A stretch of 64,000 nucleotides of DNA from assembly GCA_964528035.1 (NCBI GenBank), contig CAZGQY010000001.1, forward strand, positions 1 through 64,000, written 5' to 3'. This document shows, in pieces, positions 17,626 through 26,400 of the stretch. The position numbers were made by a program, and so were the translations under genes. Numbering within the stretch: the stretch's first letter is position 1; every line of letters begins with the position of its first letter. The notes beneath the pieces are model-generated. The model did not search any database, was not told the DNA's origin, and saw nothing but the letters and a program-made list of their open reading frames with translations. Origin of the DNA: CAZGQY01 sp964528035. Lineage in GTDB: Bacteria; Pseudomonadota; Gammaproteobacteria; Methylococcales; UBA1147.

Positions 17626-19080
17626 TCACAATATAACCACATCGTATTGTTCCTGAGTATAGTGAATCTCAGCACGGATTCGAATTCGGACAGACAAAAA
17701 CTTTTCCAATTCTGCAAGCGTAGCGGCTTCTTCGTCAAGCAGCCTTTCAACCACATCATTCGACGCCAGAACCAATAGACTGTCCATACTATACTGCCTG
17801 ACCTCACGGATAATTTCTCGAAAGATTTCCAGACATGTAGTTTCCGCTGTCTTAAGAACCCCTCGGCCATCACAGGATGAACAGCTTTCACACAAAATAT
17901 TTTCCAGGCTGCCACGTGTCCGCTTGCGCGTCATTTCCACCAATCCCAAGGTAGATACCTCAGAAATACAGGTTTTGGCATGATCTTTTTCCAGATTTTT
18001 TTCCAGCTCCCGCATGACTTGAATTTTATGATCATCGTCTTGCATATCGATAAAATCGATTATGATGATACCGCCCAGGTTACGTAAGCGCAGTTGCCTG
18101 ACCAAAGTCTGCGCAGCTTCAAGATTTGTTTTAAAAATAGTTTCTTCCAGACTGCGTTTACCCACATAACCACCGGTATTAACATCAATGGTGGTCATCG
18201 CCTCGTTTTGGTCAAAAACCAGGTACCCGCCGGATTTAAGGAAAACCTTTCGCGCCAATGCTTTTTGAATATCATCCTCAATTGAGAACATATCGAATAT
18301 CGGACGTTCCCCAGAGTAGTGCTCCATCATGGGCGTAACATCTGGCAAAAATTCTTCAGAAAACTTCACCATTTGCTGATAAGTCTCCTTGGAATCTACG
18401 CGGATTTTTTCCACTTTCTTGCGATAAAGATCACGCAAAGCGCGAATACTCAAAGGCAAGTCGCCATGGATTAATGTTTTAGAGCTTGATCGATGCATAC
18501 GTTCACAAATCGAATGCCAAAGCTTTACCAGAAACATCATATCCGAACGCAAATACTCTTCATCAACACATTCGGCAGCCGTTCGAGCAATAAACCCACC
18601 ACTGCTAAATTCATCCTTGAATTTGTCTATACACGCTTTTAATCTCTCTCTTTCTATTTCATTTTCTATCCTAAGGGACAATCCAGAAGTATCAGAATAG
18701 GGCATATACACCATATAGCGCGACGGTATCGATAATTTAGTTGTCAAACGAGCACCTTTGGAACCCAAAGGATCTTTTATTACCTGAACGACCAATTCTT
18801 GCCTTTCCCTTAACAAATGATCGATATCCTCCGACCCCTGGTTTTCCCTGTCCCGACAATTCAGGTCTGAAACATGCAAAAATGCACCCCATTCAAACCC
18901 TATATCAACGAATGCCGCATGCATACCCGGCAGAACCCGACACACCTCACCTTTGTAGATATTACCAACCAAACCTTTCTTTCTGCTTCGTTCAATTATG
19001 ACTTCCTGAACAATTCCATTTTCAACGACTGCAACACGTGTCTCTTCAGGTGTTATGTTGACTAATATTTCATCACTCAT
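17626..19080 (-). CDS. rng: Ribonuclease G
   Basis: This 484-residue enzyme is the length of RNase G, without the long RNase E tail. It begins ILVNITPEETRVAVVENG and contains the S1-like KGLVGNIYKGEVCRVLPGMHAAFVDIG segment. The catalytic region FDQNEAMTTIDVNTGGYVG has the magnesium-binding aspartate. LGGIIIIDFIDM and the zinc-link cysteines in CESCSSCDGRG follow. RNase G processes the 5' end of 16S rRNA and some mRNAs. An 80-residue frame upstream overlaps its start by 8 bases; maf and rlmH precede it. Confidence 0.96.
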   Translation of the reverse strand: MSDEILVNITPEETRVAVVENGIVQEVIIERSRKKGLVGNIYKGEVCRVLPGMHAAFVDIGFEWGAFLHVSDLNCRDRENQGSEDIDHLLRERQELVVQVIKDPLGSKGARLTTKLSIPSRYMVYMPYSDTSGLSLRIENEIERERLKACIDKFKDEFSSGGFIARTAAECVDEEYLRSDMMFLVKLWHSICERMHRSSSKTLIHGDLPLSIRALRDLYRKKVEKIRVDSKETYQQMVKFSEEFLPDVTPMMEHYSGERPIFDMFSIEDDIQKALARKVFLKSGGYLVFDQNEAMTTIDVNTGGYVGKRSLEETIFKTNLEAAQTLVRQLRLRNLGGIIIIDFIDMQDDDHKIQVMRELEKNLEKDHAKTCISEVSTLGLVEMTRKRTRGSLENILCESCSSCDGRGVLKTAETTCLEIFREIIREVRQYSMDSLLVLASNDVVERLLDEEAATLAELEKFLSVRIRIRAEIHYTQEQYDVVIL

Positions 19081-19315
19081 ATATAAAAGCTTTAATTAAT
19101 TGATGCCGACGATCCAGGCTGATCGAATTTAACACTGTGTATTCACTCTGGCTTTCTTTACCAAAAAAGGCATTGACTTCTGTTGTCCATACCTCGGCAA
19201 TGCTGTTTTTGCAGTAGAATAGCGAACCGTAGTTTAAGCATGCCAGACTAATAAAGACTTGCGCCGCTGACCATAATACGTAGTGACTGGATGCCATTGA
19301 GCCACCAATAGCCAT
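19073..19315 (-). CDS. Possible small protein between maf and rng
   Basis: The 80-residue frame fills the space between maf and rng. It has a weakly hydrophobic N-terminal half (SSHYVLWSAAQVFISLACLN) and a polar second half, and no domain I recognise. In its favour, its stop overlaps the rng start (ATGAGTGA), as expected for translational coupling. Against it, there is no clear ribosome-binding site, and maf and rng are usually adjacent. It could be the non-coding leader of rng. Confidence 0.3.
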   Translation of the reverse strand: MAIGGSMASSHYVLWSAAQVFISLACLNYGSLFYCKNSIAEVWTTEVNAFFGKESQSEYTVLNSISLDRRHQLIKAFIYE

Positions 19316-19324
19316 TTAAGCGAT

Positions 19325-19942
19325 CTACGACAATGTTCCAATAGAGACACCTTCTGCTACCAATAACTCACTTGTTTCATAAAGAGGCAAACCAACCACG
19401 CCACTGAAACTACCCTGAATTTGCTTGACAAACACAGCCGCAAGCCCCTGAATCCCATATGCTCCCGCTTTATCCAAAGGCTCTTGCGTGGCACAGTAAT
19501 CCCTGATTTCCTGCTCGCTTATTTCACGAAAGCAAACCTGTGTAACACTGACAGTCTGAGTATGCCGGGCACCACGCAGAGAAACCGCACTCATAACCAA
19601 ATGTTCCTGCCCCGAAAGCCGCGACAACATTTCCATGGCCTTACCCTCGCTTGCGGGTTTCCCCAATACACGATCATGCAAAACAACGATTGTATCCGCT
19701 CCGAGTACCGGTAAACTGTCCCCTGCTAATTCATAACCACGCAATGACTTTTCAGCAGCCATTCGAGATACATAGTCAGGTGGCTTCTCATTCTGACGAA
19801 GACTCTCATCAATATTAACAGGCAAAGTAACATATCGGACACCAATCTGGCTAAGTAATTCACGACGCCGTGGCGAGGATGAAGCCAGTACAATCTGCGC
19901 CGCGCCTACAGGCTCCGTATTTTCGGGCAACCTCGTGGACAC
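19325..19942 (-). CDS. maf: Maf family nucleoside triphosphate pyrophosphatase
   Basis: The 205-residue protein carries the Maf signature LASSSPRRRELLSQIG. A conserved acidic site GADTIVVL follows, then YCATQEPLDKAGAYGIQG near the C-terminus. Maf proteins hydrolyse dTTP, UTP or modified nucleotides to monophosphates, and overexpression blocks septation. The VNIDESL-like sequence after the first strand fits the YhdE (dTTP/UTP) branch. It lies 2 bases downstream of rlmH on the same strand and upstream of rng, a common order. Confidence 0.93.
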   Translation of the reverse strand: MSTRLPENTEPVGAAQIVLASSSPRRRELLSQIGVRYVTLPVNIDESLRQNEKPPDYVSRMAAEKSLRGYELAGDSLPVLGADTIVVLHDRVLGKPASEGKAMEMLSRLSGQEHLVMSAVSLRGARHTQTVSVTQVCFREISEQEIRDYCATQEPLDKAGAYGIQGLAAVFVKQIQGSFSGVVGLPLYETSELLVAEGVSIGTLS

Positions 19943-19944
19943 GC

Positions 19945-20412
19945 TTACTTATGATACGGGTGATTTCGCAGCATACTCCAACCGCGATAGAGCTGCTCGG
20001 CAACGATAATACGTACCATGGGGTGAGGAAAGGTCAGTCTGGACAAGCTCCACGTCTCATTCGCTTTTGCCCGACAATCTTCTGACAGACCTTCGGGCCC
20101 ACCGATCAAAAGCGTGATATTCTTGCCCAACGACATCCACCTGGACAATGCTGCCGCCACTTCAATCGTACCCCACTGTGTTCCATTCATATCCAACGCA
20201 ACGACATGTGCAGTCCGCGGAACGGCCCCCATTATTTTGTCTCCTTCGATTTTCATCAAACGCTGAACACTATTTCGACTTTTACGTTTTTCCGCAGGAA
20301 TTTCGGTCAAGATCAAATGACATTCACCCACTAAACGCTTTTGATATTCCAAAAACCCCTGCTCTACCCAGGATGGCATTTTAGTTCCAACCGCAATCAT
20401 AGTGATATCCAT
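19945..20412 (-). CDS. rlmH: 23S rRNA (pseudouridine1915-N3)-methyltransferase RlmH
   Basis: The 155-residue protein equals E. coli RlmH in length. It is a SPOUT-fold enzyme whose C-terminal knot is plain: ITLLIGGPEGLSEDC, LSRLTFPHPMVRIIVAEQLY and RGWSMLRNHPYHK. It methylates pseudouridine 1915 in helix 69 of 23S rRNA. It heads the minus-strand series rlmH-maf-rng and is divergent from the mxa-like cluster. The usual upstream partners nadD and rsfS are not here. Confidence 0.97.
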   Translation of the reverse strand: MDITMIAVGTKMPSWVEQGFLEYQKRLVGECHLILTEIPAEKRKSRNSVQRLMKIEGDKIMGAVPRTAHVVALDMNGTQWGTIEVAAALSRWMSLGKNITLLIGGPEGLSEDCRAKANETWSLSRLTFPHPMVRIIVAEQLYRGWSMLRNHPYHK

Positions 20413-20640
20413 ACGTATTTATTCGGTTGACTTACTGTACAGGACACAGATTATAGTTTGTTAGAGACGCACAATTAAGACCCTGTAAACTCTAATGAAG
20501 CCAGGCTGTTGAGAAACCGAAACATTCTACATTTCGCATACTCTGCGGAAACACAGTGATTAGTTATTCTCAATTCTACCCGACTGTCCAGCTAATACCG
20601 GTGAAATTCGAAATTAAGCAACCCGGTACTTTATTTTTGT

Positions 20641-20668
20641 TTGACAAATATTTCTATAATTGTTTAAT
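20641..20668 (+). promoter_or_regulatory. Candidate sigma-70 promoter for the mxa-like cluster
   Basis: TTGACA (20641-20646) is followed after 16 bases by TTTAAT (20663-20668), 38 bases upstream of the MoxR ATPase ATG. The -35 is perfect and the -10 matches five of six positions. The 294-base divergent region also has to hold the rlmH promoter on the other strand. Confidence 0.5.
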
Positions 20669-20706
20669 TCTATCCTGTTTATGCTTCATTTTGCGACATT
20701 TGTTTT

Positions 20707-21735
20707 ATGACTACCGACAATATCGATTGCCAACTCGCGGATTGGAAATCATGTGCAAATAATTTTGAAAATGAACTCAAAAAAGCAATTTTTGGCCTGG
20801 ATCGATCCATTCACCTGATTACTACTGCGATCTTTTCACGTGGCCATGTCATGCTGGAAGGCGATGTTGGAGTTGGAAAAACCACGCTGCTCCGCGCAGT
20901 CGCGCGAGGCATCGGCGGCGCATACCAACGCATTGAAGGCACCATCGACTTAATGCCCAACGATTTGATCTACCACACGTATATCAATCAACAAGGCAAA
21001 CCGCAAGTCGACCCTGGGCCAGTGCTAAAACACGGCGAACAGCTCTCCACGTTCTTTTTTAACGAAGTCAATCGTGCCCGGCCTCAAGTTCACTCACTGT
21101 TACTTCGGATCATGGCTGAGCGCAGCCTGACCGCGTTCAATCGTGAATATCATTTTCCGCACTTACAGGTTTTTGCTGACCGAAACCGGGTAGAAAAAGA
21201 AGAAACCTTTGAAATGCCGTCAGCAGCACGAGACCGGTTTTTAATGGAAATCAATATTGAAACTCCTAACGATGCCAACATCCGAAGATCTTTAATATTC
21301 GATACAAAGTTTCACAACACAGCCTCACTGGTCGACCAGGTAGCCCCAGGGAACCTTCCATTCGAAGAACTCAACTCGATCAGCCATTTAATTCAAACAC
21401 AGGTCGTTACCAGTGAAACGCTGCAATCTTATGCGCTGGATTTATGGGAAGCCACTCGCAACCCGAAAGAATTCGGCATCAAGCTGGACAATGTCGATAT
21501 GGATAATCTGATCATGGCAGGTGCAAGTGCTCGTGGAATGAGTATGTTGTTACGCGCCGCCAGAGTTACCGCCTGGTTAAACGACAGAACAGCAGTTGTA
21601 CCGGAAGACATTCAGGAAATATTTTACGAAACCATCGCTCACCGTATATTCCTGACACCCACCTGGGAAATGCGCCGCCAACAGTTGATAGAACCACTGA
21701 TTACAGGCATTTTACAGGCTGTTTCATCGCCTTAA
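20707..21735 (+). CDS. mxaR: MoxR/MxaR-like AAA+ ATPase
   Basis: A 342-residue MoxR-family ATPase. Walker A is EGDVGVGKTTLL (near residue 55), Walker B is FFNEVNRARP, and the sensor/arginine-finger region reads PSAARDRFLMEI. The C-terminal lid domain follows. MoxR proteins act as chaperones with von Willebrand factor A (VWA) partners to insert cofactors or assemble complexes. Here the next genes are a DUF58 protein, an MxaA-like protein, two VWA proteins and an MxaK-like protein, in the order mxaR-S-A-C-K-L of methylotrophs. The symbol rests on this order. Walker B has N in the usual place of D (FFNEVNRA), which I note but do not interpret. Confidence 0.8.
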   Translation: MTTDNIDCQLADWKSCANNFENELKKAIFGLDRSIHLITTAIFSRGHVMLEGDVGVGKTTLLRAVARGIGGAYQRIEGTIDLMPNDLIYHTYINQQGKPQVDPGPVLKHGEQLSTFFFNEVNRARPQVHSLLLRIMAERSLTAFNREYHFPHLQVFADRNRVEKEETFEMPSAARDRFLMEINIETPNDANIRRSLIFDTKFHNTASLVDQVAPGNLPFEELNSISHLIQTQVVTSETLQSYALDLWEATRNPKEFGIKLDNVDMDNLIMAGASARGMSMLLRAARVTAWLNDRTAVVPEDIQEIFYETIAHRIFLTPTWEMRRQQLIEPLITGILQAVSSP

Positions 21736-21785
21736 CCAACGGTTTCTAACAACAACTATAGATAAGAGGGGCTGTAAAACAAAGT

Positions 21786-22673
21786 ATGTCGACTCAATAC
21801 AGACCCACCGTCGAAATAAAAGGCGGTTATCAACAACAGGAATTTCACTACCATGTACCCTGGCGAACACGGAGTGCAACCCCCGGTCGTCACCATAGCA
21901 CCCAGTTCGGAGGAGGCTATGAGTTTCATGGTCATGCGCCTCTGGTTTCACACCCGGATCCACGTAAAATTGATATTCACGCCAGTCTGCACGATCCATT
22001 TGGCCAATATGTGGTTCGAACCTTCCGGCAACGCAGCTCGATTCCTGTATATGTAATCGCAGACTTGTCTGCTTCCATGGGAATTCAAGGCCGACAGAAC
22101 AAAATGCGTTTATTGACCGAATTTAGCCAATGTACCGCGTATTCCGCCTATCGTAACGGAGATCCTTTTGGCTTTATTCCCTGCAGTAACTCTATACTGT
22201 GGGACTTATTCACACCACTTCGCTGGAACCGAGGAATCACTCAGAGTTTGACAGAGAAATTAAGCCACTATGTTCCTCATGGACAATCTGTTGATGGAAT
22301 CATGGAAACCCGGGATATAATGGGTAAACAACGTTCGTTGGTATTTTTGATCTCGGATTTTCATTTTCCGATTGAATTTTTAAGAAATTTACTTAAAAAT
22401 CTAATCCCCCACGACGTTGTTCCGATTGTCATTTGGGATTCTCCTGAAACTGCATTTCCAAATTGGGGCATAGTACGTCTAATCGATAGCGAATCAAAAC
22501 AGGAGCGCTGCTTATTTCTACGTCCAAAACTACGCGAGCGTATTATCCAGGCATATGAAGAACGTCGTGTATTGCTTAAAAAAACCTTTACTGAATTTGG
22601 CAGAGAAGCCTTATTTTTGACGGCTCCGTTTAACGCTGACCAGTTGACTGCGTATTTTTCCGGAAATGGCTAA
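21786..22673 (+). CDS. mxaS: DUF58/VWA protein, MxaS-like
   Basis: The 295-residue soluble protein has the DUF58 pattern. An N-terminal segment FHYHVPWRTRSATPGRHHS precedes the VWA-type metal site IADLSASMGI (DxSxS), and VFLISDFHFPIEF follows. MxaS in methylotrophs partners with the MoxR ATPase (MxaR), and the two are required for active methanol dehydrogenase. It starts 50 bases after the ATPase gene and its stop overlaps the next start by 8 bases. The histidine-rich N-terminus is notable. Homology is by fold and order, not by search. Confidence 0.75.
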   Translation: MSTQYRPTVEIKGGYQQQEFHYHVPWRTRSATPGRHHSTQFGGGYEFHGHAPLVSHPDPRKIDIHASLHDPFGQYVVRTFRQRSSIPVYVIADLSASMGIQGRQNKMRLLTEFSQCTAYSAYRNGDPFGFIPCSNSILWDLFTPLRWNRGITQSLTEKLSHYVPHGQSVDGIMETRDIMGKQRSLVFLISDFHFPIEFLRNLLKNLIPHDVVPIVIWDSPETAFPNWGIVRLIDSESKQERCLFLRPKLRERIIQAYEERRVLLKKTFTEFGREALFLTAPFNADQLTAYFSGNG

Positions 22674-23625
22674 CACTGTATTGGATCGAATCTCAATTCC
22701 TATTGGCTTTATAGTCTTCTTTTGTACAATTTTTCGGAGCGATACAGCACTGGCCACGAATAAACCAATCACTCCTGAACCTATACAACAAATCGAATTA
22801 CAGGCTGATCGGAATTTCGGCTACGTAATTGGCGACCTGGTACATCACCGCATTTTCGTTTCTATTGAAAATCCTTACCGCCTGGATTTGGCAATACTCC
22901 CCACGCCTGGAGCATTGAACCCTGGGTTAAGCGTACACACTATTCAGATATCTGAAAATCAATTAACAACAGCAACAAAATACTTAATTGACCTGAAATA
23001 TCAACTGTATCGTAGCGTAGAGCGCTCTGAAGAAATAATCATTCCTGGATTTAGAATTCGAGCCACCAAGAAAACCCAGTGGGCCGAGGCGCAGACGCCA
23101 CCCTGGAAATTGACAATGATGCCCTTGATCTCTGAACAAAGCGCTGACCAGGACGTTGTAATCCGTCCACCCCGAAAACCTTTGTTAATTCCTCTGCAAG
23201 TGCACTACAGAATATTGATTGGATTAGTCATCGGTGTCTTTATTTTATCCGCGTTAATCGCCAGGATTTTCTATTTACCTGGATTTTTAAACAGTACGAA
23301 ACGCCCTTTCGCTGCCACGTGCGGCAATTTAAAGAGACTGCGCAAGCGACGCACAGATACTGCCGCAATGAGTGATGCAATGCGTGTTGTACACCAGGCA
23401 TTCAATCATACTGCGGGGGAAACTGTATTTGCATCTCAACTTGACCAATTTTTCCAGAAAAACCCTGAATTTTGTACGCTGAGAAAACAAACAGAGCTGT
23501 TTTTTCAGCTCTCCAGACAGACATTCTTCCAGCAGGCTAAGACTATTAATAGCGAAAATTACGGCATCCCGTGGCTTCAATCACTTTGCCAGCAATACCG
23601 AAAAATAGAAAGAACACTGTCGTGA
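22666..23625 (+). CDS. mxaA: MxaA-like membrane-anchored protein
   Basis: A 319-residue protein with an N-terminal signal or anchor (residues about 8-28), a periplasmic beta-rich domain (GDLVHHRIFVSIENPYRLD) and a membrane helix near residues 181-205 (VHYRILIGLVIGVFILSALI). A cytoplasmic helical tail follows, with FNHTAGETVFASQLDQFF. That tail style is shared by MxaA and similar proteins of MoxR clusters. MxaA is needed for methanol dehydrogenase activity and calcium insertion. Its start overlaps the DUF58 gene and its stop overlaps the next start (GTGA at 23622-23625). Confidence 0.65.
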   Translation: MANTVLDRISIPIGFIVFFCTIFRSDTALATNKPITPEPIQQIELQADRNFGYVIGDLVHHRIFVSIENPYRLDLAILPTPGALNPGLSVHTIQISENQLTTATKYLIDLKYQLYRSVERSEEIIIPGFRIRATKKTQWAEAQTPPWKLTMMPLISEQSADQDVVIRPPRKPLLIPLQVHYRILIGLVIGVFILSALIARIFYLPGFLNSTKRPFAATCGNLKRLRKRRTDTAAMSDAMRVVHQAFNHTAGETVFASQLDQFFQKNPEFCTLRKQTELFFQLSRQTFFQQAKTINSENYGIPWLQSLCQQYRKIERTLS

Positions 23626-24605
23626 CTGTTTCGTTCTCAAACCCGTGGGTATTGTTTGCGCTGATCATCACCGTAGTACCATTGCTCTATCGTTTCCAGT
23701 CGCCCTGTATTTATTCCTGGAACGCAATGATACCCACGGATTCCATTTCCAGGATTGTCGACATTGTAATACGAGTCGCCGCGTGTCTAAGCTTTTTCGC
23801 GATTATTCTGGGTTTATCCGGACCTTATAAAGGCGGTCACTGGATTAAAAAACCAGGGACTGGCGCGCAAATAGTTTTATTACTAGATCGTAGCGCCAGC
23901 ATGAACCAAAATTTTTCGGGCAAACACATGGGAGGCCGTTCCAGCGAAACCAAAGGTCGATACGCACAAAAGCTCCTGTCAGAATTTGTGGAACAGAGAG
24001 AAAACGATTTATTTGCAATGGTTTCATTCAGCACCTCGCCGATTTATACCTTGCCCTTAACTCAAGATAAAACTGCTATTCTGGCTGCACTTCGTGCCGC
24101 ATCGATGAAAGGTCGCGGAATTACCAATATCGCTTCAGGACTGGCAATGGCTTTGAAGTTTTTTGATCATCAATCACATTCTGGTTCACGAATCATCCTG
24201 TTAGTTTCCGATGGGGCAACCCGAATAGACGAAGACACTCAACACGCTTTGCACCAATGGTTTTACGAAAACCGAGTGACCTTATACTGGATTTACATGC
24301 GCAGTCCTAACAGCAGCCACTTATCGGAACAACCGAACAACCCCACCGAAACCACATCGCCCGAATTCTTTTTGCATCAGTTTTTTAGAAACATGGCGAT
24401 ACCCTATCGCTCATATGAAGCGGAAAATCCGCAAGCAGTCAAACAAGCAATTAGTGACATCAGTGCGCTGGAAACTAAACCGATCGTTTATCAGGAAAAA
24501 GTTGCGAAGACTGACCTGGCAAATTATTGCTACGGCTTCGCCAGCATATTGCTCAGTTTACTGTTGATCTCAAAAGCACTGGAGACCTCCTTGTGGAAAG
24601 AATGA
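23622..24605 (+). CDS. mxaC: MxaC-like membrane VWA protein
   Basis: I place the start at GTG 23622, which overlaps the mxaA-like stop as GTGA; an in-frame ATG at 23571 would lie deep inside that gene. The 327-residue product has an N-terminal helix (NPWVLFALIITVVPLLYRF), a second helix near residues 50-70, a VWA domain with the metal site LLLDRSASMN (DxSxS) and RIILLVSDGATRID, and a C-terminal helix. This is the BatA/MxaC layout. It likely works with the MoxR ATPase at the inner membrane. It overlaps the following gene by four bases. Confidence 0.72.
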   Translation: MTVSFSNPWVLFALIITVVPLLYRFQSPCIYSWNAMIPTDSISRIVDIVIRVAACLSFFAIILGLSGPYKGGHWIKKPGTGAQIVLLLDRSASMNQNFSGKHMGGRSSETKGRYAQKLLSEFVEQRENDLFAMVSFSTSPIYTLPLTQDKTAILAALRAASMKGRGITNIASGLAMALKFFDHQSHSGSRIILLVSDGATRIDEDTQHALHQWFYENRVTLYWIYMRSPNSSHLSEQPNNPTETTSPEFFLHQFFRNMAIPYRSYEAENPQAVKQAISDISALETKPIVYQEKVAKTDLANYCYGFASILLSLLLISKALETSLWKE

Positions 24606-25174
24606 TCCATTCGAAACGACCCAATTTCAGTCTGCTTCAATCACCGATGCTTGTATACATTTTGCTGTTTTTATTGGTAATCGCCAGCCTGGCTCAGAGT
24701 TTTAAAATCTACCGAATCGAGAATATTAACCAGGCACTATCCTCTCCCCAAAGCATCGAGATAAACGAACACACCCCAGCTCAGTTGGTATTTGCAAAAG
24801 CCTGGTACCTGGAAAACACCGGTCAATTTCAAGAAGCACTGCGCTTGTACAACCGCCTCGACAACAGCGTCGATAAGCCGTTATTTGAAAGCGTCAAATA
24901 CAACATGGGAACGCTATACCTGAAACAAGCAGCTAAACACTGGAATAGTAAAGGTGTATGGGCTTATTCTCAGGTCAACACATGGACAGGACTGGCCGAA
25001 CAGGCCTTTCGTGAAGTATTAAACAAAAATCCAAATAATTGGGACGCACGCTACAACCTTGAATATGCCCTGCGCATCAAACCACCGCTTAAAGAAGTCG
25101 ACAAAGCCGACTGGACAGGCCACAAAAGCAGCGTCCATTCCATCTATCCAGGAATCCCTGGAGGCAGCCCGTGA
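24602..25174 (+). CDS. mxaK: MxaK-like membrane-anchored TPR protein
   Basis: I choose ATG 24602 (MIHSKRPNFSLLQSP), which overlaps the mxaC-like stop as ATGA. The 190-residue product has one N-terminal helix (MLVYILLFLLVIASLAQSF). A periplasmic TPR-like part follows: FAKAWYLENTGQFQEALRLY and FREVLNKNPNNWDARYNLEY. MxaK in methylotrophs has the same size and position between MxaC and MxaL and is needed for calcium insertion. The assignment relies mainly on architecture and order. Confidence 0.65.
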   Translation: MIHSKRPNFSLLQSPMLVYILLFLLVIASLAQSFKIYRIENINQALSSPQSIEINEHTPAQLVFAKAWYLENTGQFQEALRLYNRLDNSVDKPLFESVKYNMGTLYLKQAAKHWNSKGVWAYSQVNTWTGLAEQAFREVLNKNPNNWDARYNLEYALRIKPPLKEVDKADWTGHKSSVHSIYPGIPGGSP

Positions 25175-26070
25175 ACCGCTTCCGTACCTTTAGCATTGAC
25201 TTTTGGATAGTTGCATTGGCATTGTTTTCACTGTTAGTTTGTTTTTTTTATCCGACCTGGACACAACAGCAAAACACCTACCGCTATGTATTTATTCTGG
25301 ACATCACCCAAAGCATGAACACCCGGGATTACACAATTAGCGGTTTCCCGCCCGACCGCTTATCATTCGCCAAGAAAAGCCTTCAACAAGCGATCAAGCA
25401 TCTACCCTGTGGGTCAGAAACCGGTATTGGATTATTTACCACCAAGGACAGTATGATTTTGATCGAACCGGTAGAAATCTGCAGTCACTATTCTGTTATA
25501 GATGAAATGATTTCTCATATCGACTGGCGCATGGCCTGGGCAGCAGACAGCAATATCGAACGCGGTCTTTATTCTGCCATCCTGACACTAAGAAAATGGC
25601 AGGATCATACTAATCTAGTCTTTTTTACCGACGGCGAACAAAGCATCAAAGAATTGCACAGACCACCCCTAAGTAAGCACTTTGCAGCAGTAAAAGGATT
25701 TATCATCGGTGTAGGCGGCACCCATCCAAGCCCAATTCCAAAACTGGATAAGGATAACCAAGTGATCGATTACTGGAAGAATGAGGAAGTCACAAACGTT
25801 GATTTCACTACTGCAACAAACCAGCCGCCGAAACTCGATCCAAAAATGAACTATCTATCAAGTTTGCAGGAATCCGCACTCATCACCCTGGCAAACACTA
25901 CAGGACTTATGTACCGGCGATTGCAATCTGCCCGACAGCTCGGCCAAATTCTGAATGCGAAAAATCTGGCCGTTTCGATGCCTGTATCTACAGATATTCG
26001 GTGGATTTTTGCGTTGATGACCTTGTGGTTTTTGCTTTGGGTTTGGTTTAGGAGGGTTATTGGAGTTTAA
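25171..26070 (+). CDS. mxaL: MxaL-like membrane VWA protein
   Basis: The start GTG 25171 overlaps the previous stop as GTGA. The 299-residue protein has an N-terminal helix (IVALALFSLLVCFFY), a periplasmic VWA domain with the metal site FILDITQSMNTRD (DxTxS) and LVFFTDGEQS, and a C-terminal helix (WIFALMTLWFLLWVWF). MxaL is the last gene of the mxaRSACKL order and is required for calcium insertion into methanol dehydrogenase. Four consecutive start/stop overlaps in this cluster imply tight co-translation and fixed stoichiometry. Confidence 0.7.
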   Translation: MNRFRTFSIDFWIVALALFSLLVCFFYPTWTQQQNTYRYVFILDITQSMNTRDYTISGFPPDRLSFAKKSLQQAIKHLPCGSETGIGLFTTKDSMILIEPVEICSHYSVIDEMISHIDWRMAWAADSNIERGLYSAILTLRKWQDHTNLVFFTDGEQSIKELHRPPLSKHFAAVKGFIIGVGGTHPSPIPKLDKDNQVIDYWKNEEVTNVDFTTATNQPPKLDPKMNYLSSLQESALITLANTTGLMYRRLQSARQLGQILNAKNLAVSMPVSTDIRWIFALMTLWFLLWVWFRRVIGV

Positions 26071-26096
26071 AGGTTTAAACAACGATCTGGAACACT

Positions 26097-26231
26097 TCAA
26101 ATTTTAAAAGATTCCGGAGAATCAACGCGTACGATCGTCGTTTTACCAACTAAACGTGGCCCGGAAACAAACAACAATTGCCTGTTTTCGGTCAGTTCAA
26201 ATGCGATACGTTGGGTATATTTTCGCTGCAT
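26097..26231 (-). pseudogene. N-terminal fragment of an AAA/DUF4143-type ATPase
   Basis: From an ATG at 26231 the minus strand reads MQRKYTQRIAFELTENRQ, then LLFVSGPRLVGKTTIV, and ends soon after at a stop. A basic start followed by a strand and a Walker A of the form GPRQVGKTT is the classic opening of DUF4143-type ATPases. Everything beyond the P-loop is missing, and MITE copy C lies directly upstream. This is a deletion remnant, not a working gene. Confidence 0.55.
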
Positions 26232-26257
26232 AAAATCGCATCTATCGTAAAATGGTC

Positions 26258-26381
26258 GTAACTGCCCGCCCTCTATGGGTAATCTGTTCCGGAAGACGCC
26301 GTAAATACATCCCTGTAGACTTGGATGCGGCTTCCCTGCCGCATACACTTCCTCCACAGGCCCCCCATAGAGGGCTGTTTC
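26258..26381 (+). repeat. MITE-like repeat, copy C (right end lost)
   Basis: The third copy, in the same orientation as copy B, has a 106-base core at 26269-26374. The left GTAAC end is present, but the right outer arm stops matching after CTGTTTC. The right inverted repeat has drifted (GGCCCCCCATAGAGGG). It sits between the mxaL-like gene with its ATPase remnant and the response regulator gene. Confidence 0.85.
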
Positions 26382-26400
26382 TATAATATTTAAACCCAAT

